Source of the DNA: Desulfoplanes formicivorans
GTDB lineage: Bacteria; Desulfobacterota; Desulfovibrionia; Desulfovibrionales; Desulfomicrobiaceae
Length of the DNA stretch: 64,000 nt
Direction: 5' to 3'
Assembly (NCBI RefSeq): GCF_001748225.1
Contig: NZ_BDFE01000015.1
Span: 611,437 to 675,436 of the forward strand
Shown here in pieces: positions 40,419 through 48,358 of the stretch. Below the pieces are notes generated by a model that saw nothing but the letters and a program-made list of their open reading frames with translations, was not told where the DNA came from and did not search any database. The stretch's first letter is position 1. The number at the start of each line of letters is the position of its first letter. The translations under genes were made by a program, and so were the position numbers.

Positions 40419-42026
40419 TTATTGGGGGGATTCCTGGTCCAGGGGGTAGGCCACCACAATGGTGCGTTTGGCCTTGAGACCGGTTGCGCCGGGGTAGGTC
40501 TGCACGCAGACCACCAGGTCGTTTTTGCCGTTGTTGTTGTAGTCGGCAATGGCGTAATCTACCAGGGTGCCCTTGATGCGCCGGGTTTTCCAGACAATAT
40601 TCAGGCCAATGCCGTCCCAGTCCAGGGAGTGGATCTCGCCCTGGGAAAAGTTTCTGTAATTGGAAAAGAAATCCGAGGCAATGGACACGGGCCGGGCCAC
40701 AATGAGCTCGTGGTGCCCCTTGTGGTCCAGGTTGGTGGGCAAGAGCCGGGTGGGCAGGTAGTGGTAGCGCATGTCCGCGTCGTTGCGGTCAACGCCCATG
40801 CCCGGGATGGTGTCCAAATCCTCCAGCTTGACTCCGGAAGCCGCGTACATCTCTTCGGTCACGGCCTGGAGGTCATTGGTGGAGGAGTTGACAATGAGGT
40901 GGTCGTTATGGGCCACAATGACCTTGTAGTCGTCGCCCTGAGGCAGGTAGGCGAAATTGAACACATTGGACTTTTCCGGCAGGGCCAAGCGCTTGGCCTG
41001 CTTGTACTCCCCGGACATGCGCACCAGCTCGTACACACCCGGATCAAAGAGTTTGCCGTGCCCTTTTTTCTGGCCCACCAGGGTGGAGATGAAGTCGGGG
41101 GGCAGCTTGACCACGTTGAAAAAGAGCTTGATGCGGTCCTGCTCCACCATGAATTTGCCCTTGGCAAAGGTGAGCACCAGGGAGGCGGGCTTTTCATCTA
41201 CCCCATCTACCGCAGAGATGAAGATTTCCGTGAGTCCGTCCCGGTTGATGTCCAGGGCGTTGATGTTCAGGTATTTGGCTGTGCGCGATCCCTGGAACAC
41301 GTCGAGCTTGGCCAGGCGGTTGTCCTGTTCCCGATAGGCATAGACCGTGTGCTCGTCCATGATAAAAATCTCGTTGGTGCCGTCGTTGTCCGCATCCACA
41401 ACAAGCATGCCCCGGCACTTGTGGGGCAGGGACTGACTGCGCCACCGGCCCGACTGGTCCTGGTCGGTGCTTTCATACCGGAACTGGGGATTGAGCACGG
41501 CCTGCTGGCCAAAGCGGGACTGGTTGAAGACCAGGTTGGGGTTCATCTGGTTGACCTGGGCGGTTTCCTGCACCGGCTTGGCCTCGGGCCGCTGGAAAAC
41601 ATCCGCATTGATCTGTTTGGCCGTGGTCTCCAGGGAAGGGATGAGCTGATCAATGGTGGTCTGGGCGGTAAAAGGCGTTGCCTTGCCGTCCTTATGGAGC
41701 AGCTGGACATCCAGACTGCATTGTTTGTCCATGATGGTCACGCTGCCGTATACCAGGTAGTCAGCACTGGTGGAAGCCAGTGCCTGTTTGGCCGCTTCCC
41801 GGTTGGCCAGGGGGGCCTTGATCAGGTCGCCGGCAAGGGGCTGGAAATGGCCGGGCCAGGTGAGGCGGGTCTGGAGCATGGAGGGGATGCCCTTTTGCAG
41901 GTAGGTGTAGGTCTGGGGCCCGTGCACGGCAAAGGGGGCCACCACAAAGGTTTTGGCCGCATCAGCCCAAGCCTGGGTGGATATGGTCAAAAGGCAGAAA
42001 AGACTCAGCGCGAGACGCAGGATCAT
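40419..42026 (-). CDS. Exported VCBS/FG-GAP repeat protein
   Basis: 535 aa. ATG 42026 with GGAGGAAC. Sec signal ILRLALSLFCLLTISTQAWA. Residues about 25-150 resemble a TolB-like N-terminal domain (FVVAPFAVHGPQTYTYLQKGIPSML, ASTSADYLVYGSVTIMDKQCSLDVQLLHK). The rest has several FG-GAP/VCBS calcium-loop motifs (VVDADNDGTNEIFIMD, DINRDGLTEIFISAVDG, DYNNNGKNDLVVCVQ), which predict a beta-propeller. It is periplasmic or surface-exposed. The function is unknown; it is upstream of the porin in the same direction. Confidence 0.85.
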   Translation of the reverse strand: MILRLALSLFCLLTISTQAWADAAKTFVVAPFAVHGPQTYTYLQKGIPSMLQTRLTWPGHFQPLAGDLIKAPLANREAAKQALASTSADYLVYGSVTIMDKQCSLDVQLLHKDGKATPFTAQTTIDQLIPSLETTAKQINADVFQRPEAKPVQETAQVNQMNPNLVFNQSRFGQQAVLNPQFRYESTDQDQSGRWRSQSLPHKCRGMLVVDADNDGTNEIFIMDEHTVYAYREQDNRLAKLDVFQGSRTAKYLNINALDINRDGLTEIFISAVDGVDEKPASLVLTFAKGKFMVEQDRIKLFFNVVKLPPDFISTLVGQKKGHGKLFDPGVYELVRMSGEYKQAKRLALPEKSNVFNFAYLPQGDDYKVIVAHNDHLIVNSSTNDLQAVTEEMYAASGVKLEDLDTIPGMGVDRNDADMRYHYLPTRLLPTNLDHKGHHELIVARPVSIASDFFSNYRNFSQGEIHSLDWDGIGLNIVWKTRRIKGTLVDYAIADYNNNGKNDLVVCVQTYPGATGLKAKRTIVVAYPLDQESPQ

Positions 42027-42127
42027 GGATGTTCCTCCAGAGATGAGTGAGCGGAGATGATTCCGCATGATTTTTTTTACATGAGAATTGGGGTGACTTT
42101 TGGTTGGGATGGGGGGGATTGTCAAGT

Positions 42128-42199
42128 TTAAGTGCACAGTACGCAGGACACAGTGCGCAGGGCACTCAAGTGCACAGTACGCAGTACGCAGTGCGCAGG
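42128..42199 (+). repeat. Double forward heptad array
   Basis: Two successive runs: TTTAAGTGCACAGTACGC... to GGGCACTCA, then AGTGCACAGTACGCAGTACGC... to GTGCGCAGG. Both in forward orientation, between the divergent VCBS and TPR genes. No reverse array is near. Confidence 0.85.
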
Positions 42200-42362
42200 A
42201 GTTGTTTCTTGGGACTCGATGGGGGAGTGGTTTTTGCGGTACCGGTTTGTGGCCGGTCTTTCGAGGAGCTTGGTGGGGTGGTTGACGCGTCTTGTGAGGG
42301 CCATTAGTCGGGGAGTTGGATTGTACGTTGATTCTTGGCCTTGGGAGGTGAAAGACAGCATC

Positions 42363-42869
42363 ATGGTTTCCAGACGAGATTTTTTATTCAGCGCGGTGCG
42401 CCGGGTGCGCCAGAATGTGGAGGAGGCGGGTTCGGTTTCTGTTTCCAAACCGGTTTCTGGCATTGGTAAAGAAATCAGGGAGGCCGACCAGTTGTTTGGC
42501 CAGGGAAAGTGGGAGCAGGCCCGGGACGCGTACAAGGAAGTTCTGGCCCGGGAACCCCATCATCTTGAGGCGCGGGTGCAGGTGATGATCTGCCACTACC
42601 GGCTGGATGAAATCAATCCGGCCAAGGTGTGCGCCCGACAGGTTCTGCAGAAAGATCCTGCAAACCATACGGCCAGGCTGTTTCTGGGGCTGGCATGGCT
42701 CAAAAAGGACAATCTGGAAAAGGCCATGGAGGCCTGGGACGGGTATTTTGACACCACCAATCCCCAGGTGCTCCGGGAAGTCAATGTGCACAAGGCCCTT
42801 TTCGAGTCAGGAGAAGAGCTCGACTGCCAGGCCGTTGCCCGGGAAATGGAGAAGGTGATATTTGTTTAA
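42363..42869 (+). CDS. TPR protein with a twin-arginine-like N-terminus
   Basis: 168 aa. ATG 42363, GGAGGTGA about 10 bases upstream. N-terminus VSRRDFLFSAVRRVRQ resembles a Tat motif (SRRDFLF) but no hydrophobic signal core follows, so export is doubtful. Residues about 40-140 hold TPR-like repeats (IREADQLFGQGKWEQARDAYKEVLAREPHHLEARVQVMICHYRLDEINPAKVCARQVL, then TARLFLGLAWLKKDNLEKAMEAW). SRR-F-L N-termini without a hydrophobic core are seen in redox-enzyme chaperones. The stop TAA lies inside the first unit of the following heptad array. Confidence 0.8.
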   Translation: MVSRRDFLFSAVRRVRQNVEEAGSVSVSKPVSGIGKEIREADQLFGQGKWEQARDAYKEVLAREPHHLEARVQVMICHYRLDEINPAKVCARQVLQKDPANHTARLFLGLAWLKKDNLEKAMEAWDGYFDTTNPQVLREVNVHKALFESGEELDCQAVAREMEKVIFV

Positions 42870-43449
42870 GTGCGCAGTACACTTAAGTGCGCAGTACGCA
42901 GGGCACAGTGCGCAGGGCACTCAAGTACGCAGGGCGCAGAAAAAATATTTTCGCGGTAAGGCAGGGAAGAGGGCGCAGAAGTGAAAGGGGTAAGTCAATG
43001 GATACGCCACGTCATGGATTTGAGAATCTTGAGGTCTGGAAAAGGGGGTGCAGGCTTGCCGTAGCCCTTCATGGGGCAATGAAAACAGGTAAAGATTTTT
43101 GTTTTCGGGATCAAATATGGCGATCTGCCCTTTCCATTCCGAGCAATATTGCAGAAGGTTATGAGCGGAAAAGCCCCAAGGATTTCATCAGATTTTTGGT
43201 CATTGCCAAGGGATCATGCGGGGAATTGAGGACGCAACTTTATATCGCACAACAGGTCGGTTTCCTAAACAAGAAACACTGTCAGGATTACATCGGGGAA
43301 ACCCAAGAAATTTCAGCCATGCTCTCCGGCCTGATCAAAACCATCCAACACAAACATTCCATCAACTAACACCTCCCATTGAGCGCAAGCACCAAGCTCT
43401 GCGCCCTGCACACTGTGCCCTGCCTACTCAAGTGCGCCCTGCGCACTTT
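42866..43449 (+). mobile_element. Heptad-array element enclosing a four-helix-bundle gene
   Basis: A forward array (42866-42939: AGTGCGC, AGTACAC, TTA, AGTGCGC, AGTACGC, AGGGCAC, AGTGCGC, AGGGCAC, TCA, AGTACGC, AGGGCGC) and a reverse array (43397-43449) enclose a payload of about 457 bases with one gene. The left end overlaps the TPR stop codon; the right end reaches the stop codon of the histidine-kinase-like gene at 43451. No transposase is visible. I infer one inserted unit; mobility is not shown. Confidence 0.65.
42998..43369 (+). CDS. Four-helix-bundle protein (23S rRNA intervening-sequence/Avd-like family)
   Basis: 123 aa, ATG 42998 with AAGGGG. GFENLEVWKRGCRLAVALHGAMKTGKDFCFRDQIWRSALSIPSNIAEGYERKSPKDFIRFLVIAKGSCGELRTQLYIAQQVGFLNKKHCQDYIGETQEISAMLSGLI is the S23/IVS four-helix-bundle pattern (W-x-x-x-x-x-L near the start, R-S-A-x-S-I-x-x-N-I-A-E-G, GSxxELxTQL). 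The family is known from intervening sequences in 23S rRNA genes and, as Avd, from diversity-generating retroelements, where it binds RNA or the reverse transcriptase. No rRNA or reverse transcriptase is near. The gene lies wholly between inverted heptad arrays. Confidence 0.92.
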   Translation: MDTPRHGFENLEVWKRGCRLAVALHGAMKTGKDFCFRDQIWRSALSIPSNIAEGYERKSPKDFIRFLVIAKGSCGELRTQLYIAQQVGFLNKKHCQDYIGETQEISAMLSGLIKTIQHKHSIN

Positions 43450-43450
43450 G

Positions 43451-44182
43451 CTACAACTCTGTTCGCTGGTTGGGTATTTCCAACCTGAAGGTGGTCTGTT
43501 CCCCGGTGGTGGTCAGGTCGAGGTTCCATCCGGCCTGGTCGGCAAAGAACTTGACCATGGGCAGGCCCAGGCCAAAGTGGTCGGGCCGGGTGGTGGCGTG
43601 TTCTTCGAACGGGGCCAGGTCATGGGGGAAGGTGGTGGGCGAGGTCAGGGTGCATACGATTCCCTGACCCAGGGGGGCCATTTCAAAACCCAGATTGTGC
43701 TGGCCGCCCGGATCCTTGTCCATGCAGGCTTCCACCGCGTTTTTCAGTGCCTCGTCCACGGTCAGGGTGAGCAGGAAGGGGGGAAGCTGCAAGGTGGGCA
43801 GGGAATCGTGGATCGCCATATCCCTGATGATCTTGTGTTTGTAGAACAGGTTGTTGGTCCAGAATCTGTCCACCCATTCCATGAACTGGCCCACATCGAT
43901 CATGGTCACTTCTTCGTCCATAAAGAAGCTGTGCAGCTCGTTGTCCCGAAGCATTTCCGCCAGTTTGTTCACGGCCTGGGTCAGCCTGTCGAATTTGGGC
44001 AGGAGATCCGCGGCCGGCATGTCCGGCTGGCGGTGGATCTTGCCCCGGAAAAGTTCCAGCTGCATTTCCAGAACGTGGCAGAAATTATTGGCGTTGTGGG
44101 TCATACCGGGGATCTGTCCGCCGGCATTGGCAAGAACGCGGGTACGGGCCAGGTGCAACCACTCATCATAGGTTCTGCTCAC
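43451..44182 (-). CDS. Histidine-kinase-like protein
   Basis: 243 aa, GTG start overlapping the PilZ-gene stop by 4 bases. A degenerate H-box (GQIPGMTHNANNFCHVLEMQLEL) near residue 30 precedes an HATPase domain: N-box VDEALKNAVEACMDKDPGG, G-box HFGLGLPMVKFFADQAGWNLDLTTTGEQTTFRLEIP. No membrane segment or sensory domain, so it is cytoplasmic and probably takes input from a partner such as the PilZ protein. The H-box is unusual; phosphorylation at His is not certain. The stop codon abuts a heptad array. Confidence 0.78.
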   Translation of the reverse strand: MSRTYDEWLHLARTRVLANAGGQIPGMTHNANNFCHVLEMQLELFRGKIHRQPDMPAADLLPKFDRLTQAVNKLAEMLRDNELHSFFMDEEVTMIDVGQFMEWVDRFWTNNLFYKHKIIRDMAIHDSLPTLQLPPFLLTLTVDEALKNAVEACMDKDPGGQHNLGFEMAPLGQGIVCTLTSPTTFPHDLAPFEEHATTRPDHFGLGLPMVKFFADQAGWNLDLTTTGEQTTFRLEIPNQRTEL

Positions 44183-44706
44183 AATTTTTCTCCCCGGATC
44201 ATTTCTCGTTGTTCCCTGAATACATACTGAATAATGGCCTCGCGATCATTGTCCCGGATAAAGGTGAATTCCACAACCCAGACAGGACCGTTTTCCCGTG
44301 TCTGCTGGCGACGGGTGATGGTGCCCACGACGTTGACCAGCCTCAGGGGAAAGCGTGACAGGGTGATCACCAGTTCAAGGTGATCGCCCTCCTGGAAGTC
44401 GTGGGGTGAGGTGAACTGCAGGCCTGCGCCGCTTATCTGGGAGATGGTGGCTTCCAGCGGGTATTCGGCCTGGATGGACGATTGGTGCAGCAGACCAAGA
44501 ATGGTGTCGAGCTTGGCGTTGATGGCCTCAAGATAGTCAAGGAGTTCATCAGGAAGGGAGGTCTGCTGCAAGGCGTCCCGCAGATGGTCCACAGGCTGGC
44601 TGAACCCGCCCCTGAGGCCGGGCTGGGTTGAGGGTGAAACCGACTTGCGCATGAAGGCCTGAAGAGCGGTTTCAATGCGGGTGTAGGTTCTGCGTTCGGT
44701 TTCCAT
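44179..44706 (-). CDS. PilZ-domain protein (probable c-di-GMP effector)
   Basis: 175 aa from ATG 44706. N-terminus ETERRTYTRIETALQAFM resembles the R-x-x-x-R arm of PilZ receptors. The PilZ barrel is near residues 85-150 (ATISQISGAGLQFTSPHDFQEGDHLELVITLSRFPLRLVNVVGTITRRQQTRENGPVWVVEFTFI), with the D/N-x-S-x-x-G element as ISQISGAGL. It is translationally coupled to the histidine-kinase-like gene, so a c-di-GMP-linked signalling pair is likely. Confidence 0.82.
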   Translation of the reverse strand: METERRTYTRIETALQAFMRKSVSPSTQPGLRGGFSQPVDHLRDALQQTSLPDELLDYLEAINAKLDTILGLLHQSSIQAEYPLEATISQISGAGLQFTSPHDFQEGDHLELVITLSRFPLRLVNVVGTITRRQQTRENGPVWVVEFTFIRDNDREAIIQYVFREQREMIRGEKL

Positions 44707-44800
44707 GGGCACTCTGGTCGGGTAGGGGATGGGAGAGCCAGGTTTTCCGGCAGGGCCTTTTCTCCCTGGTGCTGAGGCGGTCTATGTTGCCACGTTGTTC

Positions 44801-45229
44801 CTAAAATCCGTTTTCCTCCACTTCCACATGCATGGCGTGGACCGGGCAGATGCGGGTGCATTGGCCACAGGCCGTGCATTTGTCACAGTCAAATTCCACG
44901 CGCCTGGTTTCCGGGTCCAGGTACAGGGCGTGGGTTGGGCACAGGGACGTGCACACGCCGCAGTGCATGCAGGATTCCTCGTCCCGGGAAATCTGCTGGG
45001 CCACCGGGGTGACGGTGATGTCGTGTTCCTGAAGATAGGTGATGCCCTGGTTGTAGGCTTCTTCCCGGCCGGAAAGTTCCAGAACCATATGGCCTTCATG
45101 GCGGGGGTTGATGCGGGCCTTGAGGATGTTGAAGGTCAGGTCAAAAAGGGTGGCCAGATTGCAGATGACCGGCTTGCCCGAAACCATGGGCGGGAAGGAA
45201 AGGGATATGATGCGGCTGTAATTTTTCAT
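44801..45229 (-). CDS. NIL-domain ferredoxin
   Basis: 142 aa, ATG 45229. Residues 1-75 are a NIL/ACT-like domain (RIISLSFPPMVSGKPVICNLATLFDLTFNILKARINPRHEGHMVLELSG). Residues 85-140 hold two 4Fe-4S motifs, CMHCGVCTSLCP and CTACGQCTRICP. NIL-ferredoxins are frequent in methanogens and sulfate reducers; proposed roles include sulfur transfer to homocysteine. No metabolic partner is adjacent. Confidence 0.92.
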   Translation of the reverse strand: MKNYSRIISLSFPPMVSGKPVICNLATLFDLTFNILKARINPRHEGHMVLELSGREEAYNQGITYLQEHDITVTPVAQQISRDEESCMHCGVCTSLCPTHALYLDPETRRVEFDCDKCTACGQCTRICPVHAMHVEVEENGF

Positions 45230-45316
45230 GGGATTGTGGCGTGTACGCAAAGTAAGAGGACATGAAGAGGCCTCGCAACGTGGCGAGGCTGTTTGCACGG
45301 CTTTTCCTCTGGGGGA

Positions 45317-45907
45317 TTATTCCTTCTTTTTTTTCCAGGAATGCTCGTTGCCGGCGCGGAGGCGTTCAATATTGTCGCGATGCTTCCAGAAGATGAGGGC
45401 CATGAGCACCAGGGCCAGGATGAGCAGGGAAAAGTGTCCGCTGACAAGAAGGAATACGGGCAGGGCCGTGGCCAGGCACAGGGAGCCCATGGACACGTAG
45501 CCGCTGGCAATGATCACCATCGCAAAAACCACGATGGACCAGAACAGGACGCCCGGCGCCAGGGCCAGGAAGACACCCACGGTCGTGGCCACGCCCTTGC
45601 CCCCTTTGCCGTTGAGAAACACCGAATACATGTGCCCCGCCACAGCGGCCAGACCGGTCAGGGTTAGAAAGGTGGCCGAATGGGTAAAGCTGGTTGCAAC
45701 AATGATCGGAAACCATCCCTTGAAGACATCCAGAACCAGGGTCAGGATGCCGTATCCCAAACCACAGGTCCGGGCGATGTTGGTGGCTCCCGTGCTTTTG
45801 CTTCCCTGGGAAAGGGGATCTACCTTGCAGAAAACCTTGGCAATGAGCAGGCCAAAGGGAACGGCCCCCAAAAGATAACTGATTCCCAGCCAGAATATTG
45901 TTACCAT
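45317..45907 (-). CDS. plsY: Glycerol-3-phosphate acyltransferase PlsY
   Basis: 196 aa from ATG 45907 (GGAG 6 bases upstream is better than for 45919). Motifs: SYLLGAVPFGLLIAK, GSKSTGATNIARTCG (the glycerol-3-phosphate loop), and LNGKGGKGVATTVGVFLALAP (acyl-phosphate site). Five or six membrane helices. It makes lysophosphatidic acid, the substrate for the PlsC step. A PlsC-like gene lies 10 kb away. Confidence 0.96.
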   Translation of the reverse strand: MVTIFWLGISYLLGAVPFGLLIAKVFCKVDPLSQGSKSTGATNIARTCGLGYGILTLVLDVFKGWFPIIVATSFTHSATFLTLTGLAAVAGHMYSVFLNGKGGKGVATTVGVFLALAPGVLFWSIVVFAMVIIASGYVSMGSLCLATALPVFLLVSGHFSLLILALVLMALIFWKHRDNIERLRAGNEHSWKKKKE

Positions 45908-46072
45908 GATCGTCTCCATACGTTGTGTTCACTCGTGTACGTGCAACCTGCGAGGGTATGCAGGGATGTGTTTCTTCCATGACCCCCGTCCTCGAATACA
46001 TCGTGAACGATCCTTTTAGAACAAGAAAAAACCAAGCGCAACCATGTTCCGCATGTTGCGTTCCTGCGGGAT

Positions 46073-48127
46073 TCAGGCTTCCCAGGCCTCGGCAATGTGC
46101 AGCTCGTTGTTCAAGGGATCGACCTTGCCAAGGCGGATGGTGAACCGCTGGCCCAGCCGGACCTTGTCCCCGAACAGGGAGGTGGGGGCCCGGAGAAAAA
46201 GCTGTTCCTGGGTCAGGGCCAGGGTGACCATGCGTTCGTTGTGTTCCACGACTTCTCCTGTCCAGTTCCGTTGTTTGGCCTGCTGCCGGAAAAAGAGATA
46301 TTTCCAGTATCGGGGGCGGAAGCGCTGGATCCTGCCTACGGCCTGGGCCCGGGCGCTGATCCGGGGAAGGACCGCCTTGATGGATTCGCTGGTCCAGGGG
46401 AACTGGTCCGAGGTGAGGGCTGCCAGAATCTGGGCCGAATTGATGAAATCAGCGTACCGCCTCAAGGGGGAGGTAATGGGCGCGTAGGCATCCACACCCA
46501 GGGCTGCGTGCCGTTTGGGCGTTGCCTCCATGATGGAGGGCCCCATGCACTTGATGAGTCTGAAGATGTCGCACGGGGCCGACCAGATGCCCGCGCTTTC
46601 CTTGGGCAGGGAAATATTCTGGGTCCTGAAGATGAGGGGAATGTCGTGGTCCATGGCCCAGAGGGCGGCCTGGGAGTTGGCCAGGATCATGAACTCGCTG
46701 ACCAGTACCTGGGCCCGGTTTTCCGGCGGTCCCGGTTCCATGACCACTTCGACGTCCTCATGCGTGTGGTTGAGCATGATCCGGGGATCAGGCTGCTGCA
46801 TGATCACGGCGCCCTGTTGGATCCGGTTGGTCCGCAACATCTGAGCCAGCTCGTCGGCTGCCTGAAGCATGGGATCGGGATGATCGGAAACCAGATTTTC
46901 CTGAACCTCGTCATAGGTCAGATTGTGTTGCAGCCGCACCCATTGGTGTCGGGGCCTGCACGCAAGGGGGTTGCCCAGGTGGTCCAGGTGGATTTCGAAA
47001 AGCAGGGCCGGCCTGTCCTTGCCCGCATGCAGACTGAAAAAATCATTGCCCAGATCCCGGGGGAGCATGTTGGCGGTTCCCTCGGGCAGGTAGATGGATG
47101 AGAACCGTTCCATGACTGCTTTGTCCAGGGAGGACCCGAATTCCCATGCCAGACCGGGGCAGGCCAACACGATTTCCAGATGAAAGCCGTCTTTGGTCCG
47201 CTCGATAAAGAACCCGTCGTCAATGTCTCTGGTGGAGGCCGAGTCAATGCTCACCGCTCGGGTATGGGTGACTGGTTGGGCCATGGTCAGGACCCGGGCT
47301 CGCAGGTTGTCGATGTCCCGGGCAAAAGGCGCTGACCATATTTCGTCTTCCCACTCGTACCCTGCTTGGTCCAGCAGATAATTGTAATGGGGGGGCACTA
47401 TTCCCCACGCCTGGGCAAGATGCAGGGCCAGAAAGGGAATGTCCGGAATCCCCGCGGTCATCTTTTTCCAGACGGCCTCGGTTTCGCCGTGTTCGCGCAA
47501 CCCGATGCGATCTATGAGAATCTGTCGGAGTTGTCGGGCGGTTTCCGCATCCGGGGTGGTGGACAGAACCGCGCTGTTTTGATGCACCTTCCATAATTGT
47601 TTGAAAAAGGCCTGGCCTTCGGCCACCAGACGCTCCCGTTCCTGGGTCCTGCGCATTTCCTCGGTCCGTCTGGTGACTGTTTCCTGCGAATAGATCTCGA
47701 AATGGGGCGGGGAAAATTTGAAATGGGTCTTGGTGGCAAGGAGCTTTCGTCCCAGGGCCGCCTTTTCATTGGCGCCGGGGTCTTCCCAGAGGAGCCCGGC
47801 CAGCCAGGCAATGGAGGCCTGACTGATCTCTCCCTGGGCCAGTTCCCACAGTTCCATGGGATCGATATCCCGGCCCAGTTCCTGGCGTTGGGCCTCCAGG
47901 GCCTTCATGGTCTGCAATATGTCGGATCTGCTGGAGGCCTCGGGCAGACTCGGTCCTGTCCACGGCAGAATCCTGGCCAGGGGGAGTTTCATTTCCCGCT
48001 GGTTGATGTTCACGAGTTTGACTCGGGCGGCGCGCAGTTCCTGAACACATCCCATGACGGTCTGGTTGTTCTGGATGTATTCGACGATTGTCCCGGGGTG
48101 AAGGGGGGAGAGAGAAGAAAGGGGCAT
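46073..48127 (-). CDS. RNB-domain exoribonuclease (RNase II/R family)
   Basis: 684 aa. The N-terminal third is a helical/SH3-like region typical of the deltaproteobacterial RNB subgroup (TIVEYIQNNQTVMGCVQELRAARVKLVNINQREMKLPLARIL). The RNB catalytic domain follows from about residue 250: SIDSASTRDIDDGFFIE (the D-x-x-x-x-x-D-I-D-D metal site), YLPEGTANMLPRDLG, RTQNISLPKESAGIW, PITSPLRRYADFIN. It degrades RNA 3' to 5'. A heptad-array element precedes its start. Confidence 0.92.
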   Translation of the reverse strand: MPLSSLSPLHPGTIVEYIQNNQTVMGCVQELRAARVKLVNINQREMKLPLARILPWTGPSLPEASSRSDILQTMKALEAQRQELGRDIDPMELWELAQGEISQASIAWLAGLLWEDPGANEKAALGRKLLATKTHFKFSPPHFEIYSQETVTRRTEEMRRTQERERLVAEGQAFFKQLWKVHQNSAVLSTTPDAETARQLRQILIDRIGLREHGETEAVWKKMTAGIPDIPFLALHLAQAWGIVPPHYNYLLDQAGYEWEDEIWSAPFARDIDNLRARVLTMAQPVTHTRAVSIDSASTRDIDDGFFIERTKDGFHLEIVLACPGLAWEFGSSLDKAVMERFSSIYLPEGTANMLPRDLGNDFFSLHAGKDRPALLFEIHLDHLGNPLACRPRHQWVRLQHNLTYDEVQENLVSDHPDPMLQAADELAQMLRTNRIQQGAVIMQQPDPRIMLNHTHEDVEVVMEPGPPENRAQVLVSEFMILANSQAALWAMDHDIPLIFRTQNISLPKESAGIWSAPCDIFRLIKCMGPSIMEATPKRHAALGVDAYAPITSPLRRYADFINSAQILAALTSDQFPWTSESIKAVLPRISARAQAVGRIQRFRPRYWKYLFFRQQAKQRNWTGEVVEHNERMVTLALTQEQLFLRAPTSLFGDKVRLGQRFTIRLGKVDPLNNELHIAEAWEA

Positions 48128-48161
48128 GAGTACCTGGGCAAAAAAGGTTGAGAATTATTGA

Positions 48162-48358
48162 GAGTGCACAGGGCACAGGAGTGCACAGTACTTCAGAGTG
48201 CGCAGTACACAGTACACAGTGCACAGGGAAAAAGGCGTCTCGAATCGATTGATGAAGGTGTCCTGCCTTCCAATGTGCTTTACATGGCCATTGCAAAAAG
48301 AAGTGATCGCCCCGGGATTATGATTCTGTGCCCTGCGTACTGCGTACTGTGTACTTTT
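48162..48358. repeat. Heptad-array inverted pair with a non-coding payload
   Basis: Forward array 48162-48227 (AGTGCAC, AGGGCAC, then AGTGCAC, AGTACTT, and AGTGCGC, AGTACAC, AGTACAC, AGTGCAC, AGGG) and reverse array 48326-48358 ending GTACTTTTTT at the purH stop. The payload of about 98 bases carries no ORF. The element fills the gap between the RNB gene start and the AICAR-transformylase stop. Confidence 0.82.

Noticed and set aside
42132-42362. N-terminal extension of the TPR protein back into the heptad array
   Set aside because: The extra codons translate the repeat array and a low-similarity stretch. The ATG at 42363 has a ribosome site and starts a normal protein.
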